Assembly: GCA_964610745.1 (NCBI GenBank)
Contig: CAZSYL010000003.1
Span: 49,529 to 113,528, forward strand
DNA from: SHLQ01 sp964610745
Lineage (GTDB): Bacteria > Actinomycetota > Acidimicrobiia > Acidimicrobiales > SHLQ01
Length of the DNA: 64,000 nucleotides
Direction of reading: 5' to 3'
This document shows, in pieces, positions 26,660-35,108 of this stretch. How positions within the stretch are numbered: position 1 is the first letter of the stretch; every line of letters starts with the position of its first letter. Under the pieces are notes generated by a model, which was not told the DNA's origin, searched no databases, and worked only from the letters and a program-made list of their open reading frames with translations. The translations under genes and the position numbers were made by a program.

Positions 26660-27049
26660 ACGTATTCTTCGGGCCTGGCGGCCCTCGAAACTGCGCCTTT
26701 TCTCCGTCGCTTCGCTCTGAGAAAACGCTCCGGGGTCAAGGCGTCGCGATGATCACCACAACGTATTCTTCGGGCCTGGCGGCCCTCGAAACTGCGCCTT
26801 TTCTCCGTCGCTTCGNNNNNNNNNNNNNNNNNNNNNNNNNNNNNNNNNNNNNNNNNNNNNNNNNNNNNNNNNNNNNNNNNNNNNNNNNNNNNNNNNNNNN
26901 NNNNNNNNNNNNNNNACGTATTCTTCGGGCCTGGCGGCCCTCGAAACTGCGCCTTTTCTCCGTCGCTTCGCTCTGAGAAAACGCTCCGGGGTCAAGGCGT
27001 CGCGATGATCACCACAACGTATTCTTCGGGCCTGGCGGCCCTCGAAACT
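26660..27049. repeat. 101-bp tandem repeat array interrupted by an assembly gap
   Basis: Copies begin (ACGTATTCTTCGGG) at 26660, 26761, 26916 and 27017, giving a period of exactly 101 on both sides of the gap. The last copy stops at about 27049, just before the proS stop codon. Each unit contains a near-palindrome, TTCGGGCC-TGGC-GGCCCTCGAA, and an AGAAAACGCTCC segment. 101 is not a multiple of three, and different frames are open, so coding is unlikely. The hairpin could serve as terminator for proS or iclR. Confidence 0.85.
26816..26915. other. Assembly gap (100 N)
   Basis: Exactly 100 N, flanked on both sides by the 101-bp repeat. The gap is most simply explained by an unresolved longer array. 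Confidence 0.98.
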
Positions 27050-27054
27050 GTGCT

Positions 27055-28761
27055 TCAGCGAGTGCTGGTGATTGCTTCTACTACCGTCGACGCGATGGCG
27101 TCGAGACCGACCTCTTCGGTCTCCAGTGTTCGCCGCTCGGTGAGTTCGACGATACCGTCCTTGATCCCTCGTGGGCCCATGGTGACCCGGTAGGGAATGC
27201 CGATCAGCTCGCTATCGGCAAACTTCACTCCAGCGCGCGCGTCGCGGTCATCGATCAGCACGTCGATGCGGGCCGCTCGAAGCTCGTCGTACAAAGCATT
27301 CGCTGCGTTCACGGTGTCGTCATCCTTCATGTTCATGATCGTGATCACCACCTCAAAAGGTGCGACCGCAGTAGGCCAGATGAGTCCTTTGTCGTCGTAG
27401 TGGGTTTCGGCAATAGCGGCCATGTTGCGGCCAACACCAATGCCATAGCTCCCCATGACGATCGCCTGCATCACACCATCGGCGTCGAGCACCTTGGCAC
27501 CCATGGCCTCGGCGTACTTGGTTCCGAGTTTGAAGATGTGTCCGGCTTCGATCGAACGAACGATCTCGATTGTTGTTCCACATAGCGGGCATTTCTCGCC
27601 GCTCCGGACTTCCCGAAGATCGACGTACTCGGTGACGGCCACATCGCGTTCGATATCTACTCCTCGGAAATGGAAGTCGTCGACGTTTGCCCCGGTGGTG
27701 AGGTTTGTGCGGCCGCGTAGCGACTCGTCTACATAGATTGGGATGCTCGCGTCCACGCCCACAGCGCCGAGAGATCCGGGCTTTGCTCCCAAATGCTCGA
27801 CGGTTTCGTCAGGAGTGGCGGGACGAATGTCGATCGCGCCGGTGGAATCTTGGAGTTTTTGCAGGTTCAGCTGTTGATCGCCGCGAACGACGGCAATCGT
27901 TACCTGACCATCGAGCACCATGATCATCGACTTCATCTGGCTGGTGGCCGGCGCACCCGCTTCCTCGAGTGCCTTTATCGTTCGGATGCCTGGCGTTGCG
28001 AACTTCTCAGGCTCGGGCGGCGCTGCGGCGTCTTCGATCGTGTCGAGCATTGACGTCGCTCGCTCCACGTTCGCCCGGTAGTCGCAGTTGGGGCATCGGA
28101 CGACATCGTCTTCGCCGCTAGGCGACGCGACCATGAACTCGATCGAACCAGCACCGCCCATTGCCCCGGAAGAGGCCTCGACGGGCATCGCATCGAGATC
28201 GAGCCGCGAAAAGATCTTGAGGTAGGCGTCGTAGTGCTTGTCAAAGTTCGCGTCGAGACCGGCCTGATCGACGTCGAGGCTGTAGCTGTCTTTCATCGCG
28301 AACTCGCGGACTCGTAGAAGACCAGCTTTGGGTCGGGGTTCGTCGCGGAACTTCCACTGAATCTGGTACCAGATCTGGGGGAGTGTCTTGTAACTGTTGA
28401 TCTCGGTCGCGAGCGACGCAAACACTTCTTCGTGGGTCATACCCAACCCAACTTCTACGCCTGAGCGGTCCTCGAGCCGGAACATCTCCTCGCCCATAAC
28501 GTCCCAACGGCCCGAAGCCTCCCACAAGGTCTTCGGATGCATTGCTGGGAGTAGAAACTCCTGACCGCCGATGTTGTTCATCTCGTCGCGAACAATGTCC
28601 GCGACCTTCTCGTGGACTCTCCACCCGAGCGGAAGCATCGAATAGTGGCCCGCGTGGAGCTGGCGCATGAATCCGCCGCGGACTAACAGCTTGTGGCTTG
28701 CCGCTTCGGCGTCACCTGGGGCATCTCGAAGAGTGGGAGTAAATAGATTCGACCAACGCAT
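27055..28761 (-). CDS. proS: Prolyl-tRNA synthetase
   Basis: A 568-residue class II synthetase of the bacterial ProS type. Motif 2 is in WKFRDEPRPKAGLLRVREFAMKDSYSLD and motif 3 in GSYGIGVGRNMAAIAE. Between them lies the YbaK-like editing insertion (~225-385, containing TSQMKSMIMVLDGQVTIAVVRGDQQLN), which removes mischarged Ala. The C-terminal anticodon-binding domain (VITIMNMKDDDTVNAANALYDEL) follows. It charges tRNA-Pro. It is divergent from fdhA, and its stop lies immediately beside the 101-bp repeat array. Confidence 0.97.
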   Translation of the reverse strand: MRWSNLFTPTLRDAPGDAEAASHKLLVRGGFMRQLHAGHYSMLPLGWRVHEKVADIVRDEMNNIGGQEFLLPAMHPKTLWEASGRWDVMGEEMFRLEDRSGVEVGLGMTHEEVFASLATEINSYKTLPQIWYQIQWKFRDEPRPKAGLLRVREFAMKDSYSLDVDQAGLDANFDKHYDAYLKIFSRLDLDAMPVEASSGAMGGAGSIEFMVASPSGEDDVVRCPNCDYRANVERATSMLDTIEDAAAPPEPEKFATPGIRTIKALEEAGAPATSQMKSMIMVLDGQVTIAVVRGDQQLNLQKLQDSTGAIDIRPATPDETVEHLGAKPGSLGAVGVDASIPIYVDESLRGRTNLTTGANVDDFHFRGVDIERDVAVTEYVDLREVRSGEKCPLCGTTIEIVRSIEAGHIFKLGTKYAEAMGAKVLDADGVMQAIVMGSYGIGVGRNMAAIAETHYDDKGLIWPTAVAPFEVVITIMNMKDDDTVNAANALYDELRAARIDVLIDDRDARAGVKFADSELIGIPYRVTMGPRGIKDGIVELTERRTLETEEVGLDAIASTVVEAITSTR

Positions 28762-28877
28762 TTCACGATCCTATGGGGTTGGCTACAACTTCCAGAGGAC
28801 GGTTGGCCTGCGGTCTTCGATGCAAGTCTTTGCGATTTTGATTGACGGACTACGCGCGACCTAGTTGATGATCCGCC

Positions 28878-28912
28878 GTTCCGCATTGTGCAACTGTCCT
28901 GCAATGTGGAAC
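28878..28912. promoter_or_regulatory. Paired IclR-type operator sites upstream of the formate dehydrogenase operon
   Basis: Two adjacent 17-base sites: GTTCCGCATTGTGCAAC at 28878-28894 and GTCCTGCAATGTGGAAC at 28896-28912. Their outer arms, GTTCCGCATTG and CAATGTGGAAC, form an inverted repeat with 10 of 11 matches. The half-site is the same as in the two sites before iclR. They lie in the 266-base spacer between proS and fdhA, about 115-150 bases before the fdhA start. Confidence 0.6.
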
Positions 28913-28948
28913 ACGGCGAGTGTGGATGCAGTAGGATGTCGCCGTCGG

Positions 28949-28968
28949 CGTACCGTCTCGGCGGTACG
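28949..28968 (+). promoter_or_regulatory. Perfect inverted repeat in the fdhA leader
   Basis: CGTACCG (28949-28955) and CGGTACG (28962-28968) form a perfect 7-bp stem around TCTCGG, 60 bases before the chosen fdhA start. It may be an operator or a leader hairpin. Confidence 0.35.
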
Positions 28969-29027
28969 AGTTGTGGGTAGTTGGAGACAGCACAATCCGC
29001 CTCTATGACGTGCCCCTTACGAAACGG

Positions 29028-30926
29028 ATGCATATGCCAAGGCAGAGACTCACCACCCCGCTCGTAAGAGTCGACGGCGAGCTCGTGCCCGCAACGTGGG
29101 CCGAGGCGCTCGACAAGGTCGCGACTGGCTTTGCTGCGGTCCAGGATGAGGGCGAAACCGCCTTTGGCATGTTCAGCTGTTCGAAGTCCACCAACGAGAT
29201 GAACTACGCCGCTCAACGCTTTGCGCGAAAGGTCATGGGATCGAACAACATCGACTCATGCAATCGAACTTGACACGCTCCTTCGGTCGTCGGTCTGGCG
29301 AACGTCTTCGGCGCAGGTGGCGGCACGGTTTCCTATGAGGAGATCGAAACCACGGACCTGATCATCATGTGGGGATCGAACGCCCGTGAGGCGCACCCGA
29401 TCTTCTTCCATCATGCGCTGACTGGTGTTCGCAACGGCGCCAAAATGATCGTGGTCGATCCTCGACGCTCGCAGACCGCAAAGTTCGCGGACCTGTGGAT
29501 GGGGCTCAATGTCGGCACCGACATCGCGCTCGCCAACGGTGTTGGCAAGTACATCCTCGATAATGACCTGCAGAACGACGAGTTCATTGCGCATTCGACC
29601 CAGAACATCGACGAGTACCGAGAGTCGATCCAAGAGTGGACCCTGGCGCGCACCGCTGAGGTCACCGGGCTTCCCGAGTACGCAATCGCTGAGCTCGCCG
29701 AGACATACGCAACGGCGGAGACTGCCCAGATCTGTTGGACGCTTGGTATCACCGAGCACCACACCGGGGCAGAGAACGTCATGGCACTGTGCAACTTGGC
29801 GCTGCTCACCGGCCATGTTGGGCGATACGGGTCAGGCCTGGTGCCGGTCCGCGGACAGAACAACGTTCAGGGCGGGGGAGACATGGGAGCCCTTCCCAAC
29901 AAGCTCACCGGGTTCCAGGACGTCGAGAACGACGCGGCCCGAGTCAAGTTCGAAGCAGCGTGGGACTGCACGATCCCCGCAACTCCCGGCAAGCATCTCA
30001 CCCTCATGTTCGAGGCCATGGAAAAGGGCGAGCTGACAACCATCTATTGCATCGGCGAGAATCCGGCAGATTCCGAAGCCGATATCAACCATGCGCGAGC
30101 GCTGTTGAGCAACCTCGACATGCTGGTGGTCCAGGACATCTTCCTGACACGCACCGCTGAGCTCGCCGATGTTGTTTTGCCCGCATCTGCGGGTTGGGCC
30201 GAATCCGAAGGCACCGTGACCAATTCTGAGCGTCGGGTTCAGCGGGTGCGGAAGGCAATCGACCCACCAGGTGATGCAAAGGACGACCTCGAGATCATCA
30301 ACATGATTGGCGAGGCCATGCAGCCGGGCTGGGGCAACCCGGGTCCCGAGGCAATGTGGGATGAGCTGCGCACCATTTCGCCGATGCACGCAGGGATGAG
30401 CTGGGAGCGGCTTGAAGCTGTTGGTGGGCTCCAGTGGCCCTGCCCATCGCTCGATCACCCGGGCACGTTGTTTCTTCATAGTTGGCTCTGGGAAGACGAC
30501 CTTGACGGACGCGAGCCTGCTCCGTTCACGCAGAACACGTGGCGGCCACACGTCGACGAACTCAACGACGAGTACCCACTGCTCATGACGACCGGTCGCG
30601 TGCTCGACAGTTACAACACAGGCGTACAGAGCGATGGATACAACTCGCCGATTCGCTCCGGCGAAGCGCTCGACATGAACCCAATCGATGCCAAGCGCCT
30701 GGGTTTGGTCACCGGAGACCGTGCCGAAGTGTCGTCGCGGCGCGCCACGATCGAGATGGAGATTCGGGTACAGCCAGATCTTCCGGAGGGGCTGTGTTTC
30801 ACCACGTATCACTTTGCAGACACGACCGACACCAACCAGCTCACCATCGAAGCTTGGGATAAGAAGTCGGGCACGGCCGAGTTCAAAGCGACCGCAATCA
30901 ACGTGAAGCCGTCCGTCGCGGCGTGA
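29028..30926 (+). CDS. fdhA: Formate dehydrogenase catalytic (molybdopterin) subunit, selenocysteine-containing, lacking its Fe-S N-terminus
   Basis: About 632 residues from ATG 29028 (MHMPRQRLTTPLVRVDGE), reading through an in-frame TGA at 29271-29273 (residue ~82). The context is NNIDSCNRT-TGA-HAPSVVGLANVFGAGG; formate dehydrogenases have Sec or Cys exactly there, as in NVDCCARVUHGPSVAGL of E. coli FdhF. The frame continues without interruption through the Moco domain (MWGSNAREAHPIFF, VRGQNNVQGGGDMGALPN, GENPADSEAD) and the C-terminal dinucleotide-binding domain (TTGRVLDSYNTGVQS). The Fe4S4 N-terminal domain is absent and is encoded by the third gene of the operon. It should oxidise formate to CO2. 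TTG 28971 is an alternative start. Confidence 0.88.
29271..29310 (+). promoter_or_regulatory. Candidate SECIS element for selenocysteine insertion
   Basis: The UGA is followed by CACGCTCCTTCGGTCGTCGGTCTG. The GGUCUG falls at the same codon offset after UGA as in E. coli fdhF, where it forms the SelB-binding apical loop. A UUCG (29282-29285)/CGAA (29299-29302) pairing could close a loop containing it. The structure was not computed, and the stem is weaker than in E. coli. Confidence 0.6.
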
Positions 30927-30950
30927 TCACCGAGTACTAGGACACGCCAC

Positions 30951-32762
30951 ATGCCAGAAATCGCGGTCACGGACGCTAGGCCAACGGAAGCGGAACGCAA
31001 CGCAGTCGCTGACTCGGTCGTCCTCCAGAATCCCGGTCAGATCAGCTTCGAGGCTGCAGGCCCGGCGCTCACCTTCGATGGCGACAGGATCGCGCGAAGC
31101 GGGTCTGAACGGATCTTTAATCGTCGTCACCTGTTGTTGCCGGTTCTCCACGATGTGCGCGACGCGATTGGCTGGCTAAGCGAAGGCGCGATCAACGAGA
31201 TTGCATCGACACTTCAGGTGCCCCCAGCCGAGGTCTTCGGTGTCGCGAGCTTCTACGAACTCTTCACCTTCGAAGCACCGTCCGCGCCAGACACGCTCCA
31301 CGTCTGTGACGACACCGCCTGTCGGCTCCAGAGCGCGAAGGAACTCAAGGCCGAACTCGCAGCCGACGGGCGAAACGTGCACGGCAGTCCGTGTCTTGGT
31401 TTGTGCGAGCAGGCGCCGGCGGTGTTCGTGCAGCGGACGGGGCAAGCCCATGTGAGTGTGCGCTCTGCCAACAGGGACAAGGTCGTCGCTGCGCTCGGTG
31501 GTGAAATGACTGTGCCCGTAGCTCCAGTCCCGCAAGCACCGCAAGATCTAACCCTGCTCGCGCGCGTACACGATCCTGGCGCTGTCAACTACGACGGTTA
31601 CGTTGCGACTGGAGGTTATGAAGCACTCGAAAAGGCCGTGGCAATGCCCCCTGGCGAGGTAGTTGACCATGTCGGGAACGCTGGCCTGACCGGCCGTGGC
31701 GGCGCGGCATTCCCAACCGGCTTCAAATGGTCGGCAGTCGCCGGTGAACCAGGCCCACGGCACCTCGTTGTGAACGCCGACGAATCCGAACCCGGCACCT
31801 TCAAAGACCGGGTGATTATGGAACACGATCCGTACTCCCTGATCGAAGCAATGACCATCGGCGGCTACGCAATGGGGGCCGAGCAGGGCTGGATCTACAT
31901 TCGCGGGGAGTACCCCGAGGCAACTCGGAGCCTGCAATCGGCGATCGCTGAGGCCAGAAGCAGAGGCATGCTCGGTGAAGACGTTGGCGGATATGGCTTC
32001 ACCTTCGACATCGAGTTGAGACTTGGCGCCGGTGCCTACATTTGTGGCGAAGAGACCGCACTGCTCAACTCGATCGAGGGCTACCGAGGCGAGCCTCGCA
32101 ATAAACCGCCGTTCCCAACCACTCACGGCCTTTTCGGACAGCCAACTGCGATCAACAACGTCGAGACGATGGTCAACGTCAACCAGATCATGCTGCTCGG
32201 CGGAGACGGCTACGCCGCTGTTGGCACCGAAAAGTCGAGCGGTACCAAGTTGTTCTGTCTGTCCGGCCATGTGGCCACGCCGGGTGTCTACGAAGTCACC
32301 TATGGGGCGACCCTTCGAGAGGTGATCGACCTCGCCGGAGGTCCTGTTGGAGACCTCACTTCGATCCTGATGGGCGGAGCAGCCGGCTCGTTCATCGGAA
32401 CCGACATGATGGACGTGCCGCTCACCATTGAAGACAGCCGCGAGAACGGGTTCGCCCTCGGCTCCGGCGTGGTGATGCTGCTGAATGACACCGTCGACTA
32501 TCACGACTTCGTTGCTCGTATCGCACAGTTCTTTCGAGACGAAAGCTGCGGCCAATGTGTGCCGTGTCGGGTCGGCACTGTTCGTCAGGGCGAGTCGCTG
32601 TTGCGCATTCGCGAAAAGGGTGCTCCGATCGAACAGGAGCGGCAGATGCTTGACGACTTCGCGATGGTGATGAAGGACGCGTCGATCTGCGGACTTGGAC
32701 ACACTGCCTCTGGTGCAATCCTCTCGGCGATCGATCTCGGCCTCATCGGAGGAGCGTCATGA
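30951..32762 (+). CDS. fdhB: Formate dehydrogenase NAD-reducing subunit (NuoE-NuoF fusion)
   Basis: A 603-residue fusion. The N-terminal ~180 residues are NuoE-like, with [2Fe-2S] ligands Cys 119, 124, 148 and 152. The rest is NuoF-like: FMN-binding GRGGAAFPTGFKW (248-260), GAYICGEETALLNSIEG, and the [4Fe-4S] ligands in ESCGQCVPC plus a distal Cys (533, 536, 539, 580). This is the diaphorase half of NAD-dependent formate dehydrogenases, passing formate electrons to NAD+. It starts 24 bases after fdhA and its end overlaps the next gene by four bases. Confidence 0.94.
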   Translation: MPEIAVTDARPTEAERNAVADSVVLQNPGQISFEAAGPALTFDGDRIARSGSERIFNRRHLLLPVLHDVRDAIGWLSEGAINEIASTLQVPPAEVFGVASFYELFTFEAPSAPDTLHVCDDTACRLQSAKELKAELAADGRNVHGSPCLGLCEQAPAVFVQRTGQAHVSVRSANRDKVVAALGGEMTVPVAPVPQAPQDLTLLARVHDPGAVNYDGYVATGGYEALEKAVAMPPGEVVDHVGNAGLTGRGGAAFPTGFKWSAVAGEPGPRHLVVNADESEPGTFKDRVIMEHDPYSLIEAMTIGGYAMGAEQGWIYIRGEYPEATRSLQSAIAEARSRGMLGEDVGGYGFTFDIELRLGAGAYICGEETALLNSIEGYRGEPRNKPPFPTTHGLFGQPTAINNVETMVNVNQIMLLGGDGYAAVGTEKSSGTKLFCLSGHVATPGVYEVTYGATLREVIDLAGGPVGDLTSILMGGAAGSFIGTDMMDVPLTIEDSRENGFALGSGVVMLLNDTVDYHDFVARIAQFFRDESCGQCVPCRVGTVRQGESLLRIREKGAPIEQERQMLDDFAMVMKDASICGLGHTASGAILSAIDLGLIGGAS

Positions 32763-33655
32763 CGCGTCCAGCTGTCCATGAACGAGGCGCGGTTGAGCGC
32801 CCTGTCGAAATCAGGAGCAAGGTCACGATCTCGATAGACGGCGAGTCGGTCGATGTATTCGAGGGCGACACGATCCTCGATGCTTGTACCAAGGCCGGCA
32901 AGATTACGCCGACCGTTTGCTGGGGTCCAACGGTTACCCCCGTCAACGCCTGCCGTGTTTGCGTCGTCGAGTTGGAAGGATCTCGAACGCTGGTGCCTTC
33001 GTGCTCGCGCCCTGCGACCAACGGGATGGTCGTGCAGACAGATACCGAGCGGGTCGATCACAGTCGCAAGATGGTTCTCGAGTTTCTCGCGACATCGAGC
33101 GACGTGAGTCAGGCCGACGACATTCTTGGTTGGCTTCGCGATTACGGTGCCGATCTCGAACGCTACGACCCCGAGACCACCGAACGAATGACCGACGAGG
33201 TCAAGATCGAGGACGACCTCTACATCCGTGCGTATGACCGCTGCGTGCTTTGTTACAAATGCGTCGAGGCCTGCGGTGAGGATGCCCAGTGGACGTTCGC
33301 AATCGCCATGAGTGGTCGTGGCTTCAACAATCGAATCTCGACCGAGTTCGACGTGTCTCTCCCAGATTCAGCTTGTGTGTATTGCGGGAACTGCGTCGCG
33401 GTGTGCCCGACCAACGCCCTCCAGTTCAAGACCGAGTTCGACCTCCGCAAGATGGGGGACTGGAGACCGGACGATCAAACCGTCACTCGAACCGTGTGCT
33501 CCTACTGCGGCGTTGGTTGCAACCTCGACCTGCATGTCCAGGACAACCAGATCGTCAAGGTCGACTCTCCCATGGATCACAGCATCACGAGCGGCAACCT
33601 GTGCGTAAAGGGGCGCTTTGGGTACCAGTACGTTCAGAACAGACCAGCGGAATGA
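32759..33655 (+). CDS. Formate dehydrogenase iron-sulfur subunit, equivalent to the N-terminal part of FdhA
   Basis: A 298-residue protein. A [2Fe-2S] ferredoxin domain comes first (Cys 54, 65, 68, 82), then two [4Fe-4S] ferredoxin motifs (Cys 162/165/168/172 and 206/209/212/216). It ends with the Fe4S4-MGD domain of the catalytic subunit, CSYCGVGCNLDLHV...ITSGNLCVKGRFGYQYVQ (Cys 247, 250, 254, 282). It stops exactly where the separate catalytic subunit begins (RLTTPLVR). Together the two add up to a normal FdhA of about 930 residues. The electron path would be Moco, this protein, then the NuoEF fusion. Confidence 0.92.
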   Translation: MTRPAVHERGAVERPVEIRSKVTISIDGESVDVFEGDTILDACTKAGKITPTVCWGPTVTPVNACRVCVVELEGSRTLVPSCSRPATNGMVVQTDTERVDHSRKMVLEFLATSSDVSQADDILGWLRDYGADLERYDPETTERMTDEVKIEDDLYIRAYDRCVLCYKCVEACGEDAQWTFAIAMSGRGFNNRISTEFDVSLPDSACVYCGNCVAVCPTNALQFKTEFDLRKMGDWRPDDQTVTRTVCSYCGVGCNLDLHVQDNQIVKVDSPMDHSITSGNLCVKGRFGYQYVQNRPAE

Positions 33656-33737
33656 TCGTCGTGCGCTTGTTTCGTCCGCTTGGGCCCGCATGACCACTCC
33701 TGCGTAACGTTCTCGCAGGGCACGTTTGGAGGCGAAG

Positions 33738-35051
33738 ATGGCGAATGGCTACGACGCGGTAATTGTCGGAGCGGGCATATTCGGCTGTGGGATCGCCTTC
33801 GAGCTATCGCGTCGCGGGTTCTCGACATGCAACGTCGATATGCACGCAGCTCCCGGGTATGGCTCGACGTCGAGTTCGGGGGCCATTCTCCGGTTCACGT
33901 ATTCGACCGTCGCGGGAATCGAGCTGGCCTGGGAGGGCAACCGATATTGGGAGAACTTCGAGGCATATCTTGAATCGGGTGACGAGCGCGGCTTGGCCCG
34001 CAAGATAACGACCGGCTCGATCTTTCTTCGCACAGATGAGGAACTCCATCAGCTCTACGTTCGCCGACTGTCAGAAGCGGGAGTTCCGTTCGAGGAATGG
34101 GACGCCAAAGATATGGCCGAGAACGTGCCGTTTCTGACACTCGACTCGCTCGGCACCCCCTGCACAATCGACGACGATCGTTTCTGGGCCGACCCTGAAG
34201 GCACGATCCCGGGCGGGTTGTATACGCCTGATGCTGGCTATGTTTCTGACCCACAGCTCGCCGCGCACAACCTCTATAACGCGGCGCTTGCAAAAGGCGC
34301 CGACTTTCGCTTCAACTCGACAGTGACACGGATCCTCACCACCCCGGACGGCTCTGCGGCAACCGGTGTGGCTCTCGATGACGGAACTGAGATACACGCA
34401 CCGGTCGTTGTCAACGTCGGCGGGCCATTCTCAGCTGGGATCAACGGCCTCGCCGGTCTATCTGGCCGAGACAGCATTGAGTCGAGACCAATGCGCCACG
34501 AAGTACATGTTGCCGCGGCTCCGGTCGGTGTGAACTTTGAGCGAGACGGCGTCCTTGTCAACGACCAGGAACAGGGCGTCTACTTTCGTCCTGAGGCGGG
34601 CAACCAGATCTTCATCGGGTCGGCCGACCCTGAGTGCGACGGGGAGGACTGGGTCGACGACATGGCGGCCCTCAACCGCGAGATCACCGAAGCTCGCTGG
34701 AACATCCAGATGATGCGCCTAGCCAAGCGCATGCCTGGGTTCGGTGTACCTCACCAGCGAAAGGGTCTCGCTGATGCGTACGATGTCAGCTCGGACTGGG
34801 GCCCGATCTATGACCGCACGGACCTCGACGGCTTCTTCGCAGCGCGCGGCACCAGCGGAAACCAGTTCAAGAACGCGTGCGTCGCGTCCCACATGATGGC
34901 GGAGCTTATTACTGCTGTAAGCAACGGCCATGACCACGACGCGGACCCCGTGGTCGTTCCAGCCCGCTACACCGGGGTCCAGTTGGACATGGCCAACTTC
35001 AGTCGCAACCGACCAATCAACACCGACAGCACCGGCTCCGTCCTCGGCTAG
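33738..35051 (+). CDS. DAO-family FAD-dependent amine oxidase/dehydrogenase
   Basis: 437 residues from ATG 33738, behind a good Shine-Dalgarno (GGAGG at 33728-33732). The FAD-binding motif is YDAVIVGAGIFGCGIAFELSRRG. The following GYGSTSSSGAILRFTYS, GYVSDPQLAAHNLYNAALAKGA and C-terminal FFAARGTSGNQFKNACV are typical of sarcosine/dimethylglycine/glycine oxidase relatives. Substrate unknown. It follows the formate dehydrogenase operon by 82 bases in the same direction. If it demethylates an N-methyl amine, the formaldehyde released could feed formate to that enzyme; this is inference. Confidence 0.85.
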   Translation: MANGYDAVIVGAGIFGCGIAFELSRRGFSTCNVDMHAAPGYGSTSSSGAILRFTYSTVAGIELAWEGNRYWENFEAYLESGDERGLARKITTGSIFLRTDEELHQLYVRRLSEAGVPFEEWDAKDMAENVPFLTLDSLGTPCTIDDDRFWADPEGTIPGGLYTPDAGYVSDPQLAAHNLYNAALAKGADFRFNSTVTRILTTPDGSAATGVALDDGTEIHAPVVVNVGGPFSAGINGLAGLSGRDSIESRPMRHEVHVAAAPVGVNFERDGVLVNDQEQGVYFRPEAGNQIFIGSADPECDGEDWVDDMAALNREITEARWNIQMMRLAKRMPGFGVPHQRKGLADAYDVSSDWGPIYDRTDLDGFFAARGTSGNQFKNACVASHMMAELITAVSNGHDHDADPVVVPARYTGVQLDMANFSRNRPINTDSTGSVLG

Positions 35052-35102
35052 AGATTTGTGATGACTTTCCGACCTATACGGTAGGAAAGTCATCACAAAT
35101 CT
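35052..35102. terminator. Bidirectional terminator hairpin between convergent genes
   Basis: A perfect 19-base inverted repeat (35052-35070 and 35084-35102) beginning AGATTTGTGATGACTTTCC. After one mismatch the stem continues with ACC/GGT around TATAC. The outer arms are AT rich on both ends, so each strand has a U-containing tail. It lies one base after the amine oxidase stop and six bases before the zwf stop. Confidence 0.85.
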
Positions 35103-35108
35103 TGGTGG

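Noticed and set aside
26660..27049. Small repeated coding genes in the 101-bp array
   Set aside because: The period is not a multiple of three and the frames show no ribosome sites or protein-like pattern.
28971..29273. A separate ~100-residue formate dehydrogenase fragment ending at TGA, with the rest as another gene
   Set aside because: The frame is identical on both sides of the TGA, the residues directly after it (HAPSVVGL) are conserved family sequence, and the TGA lies on the Sec position. One selenoprotein gene is the better reading.
29832..30812. 326-codon minus-strand open frame inside fdhA
   Set aside because: No domain pattern; antisense of a strongly conserved molybdopterin domain.
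31548..32702. 384-codon minus-strand open frame opposite the NuoEF fusion
   Set aside because: Composition is that of an antisense shadow; the plus strand encodes clear Fe-S and FMN motifs here.
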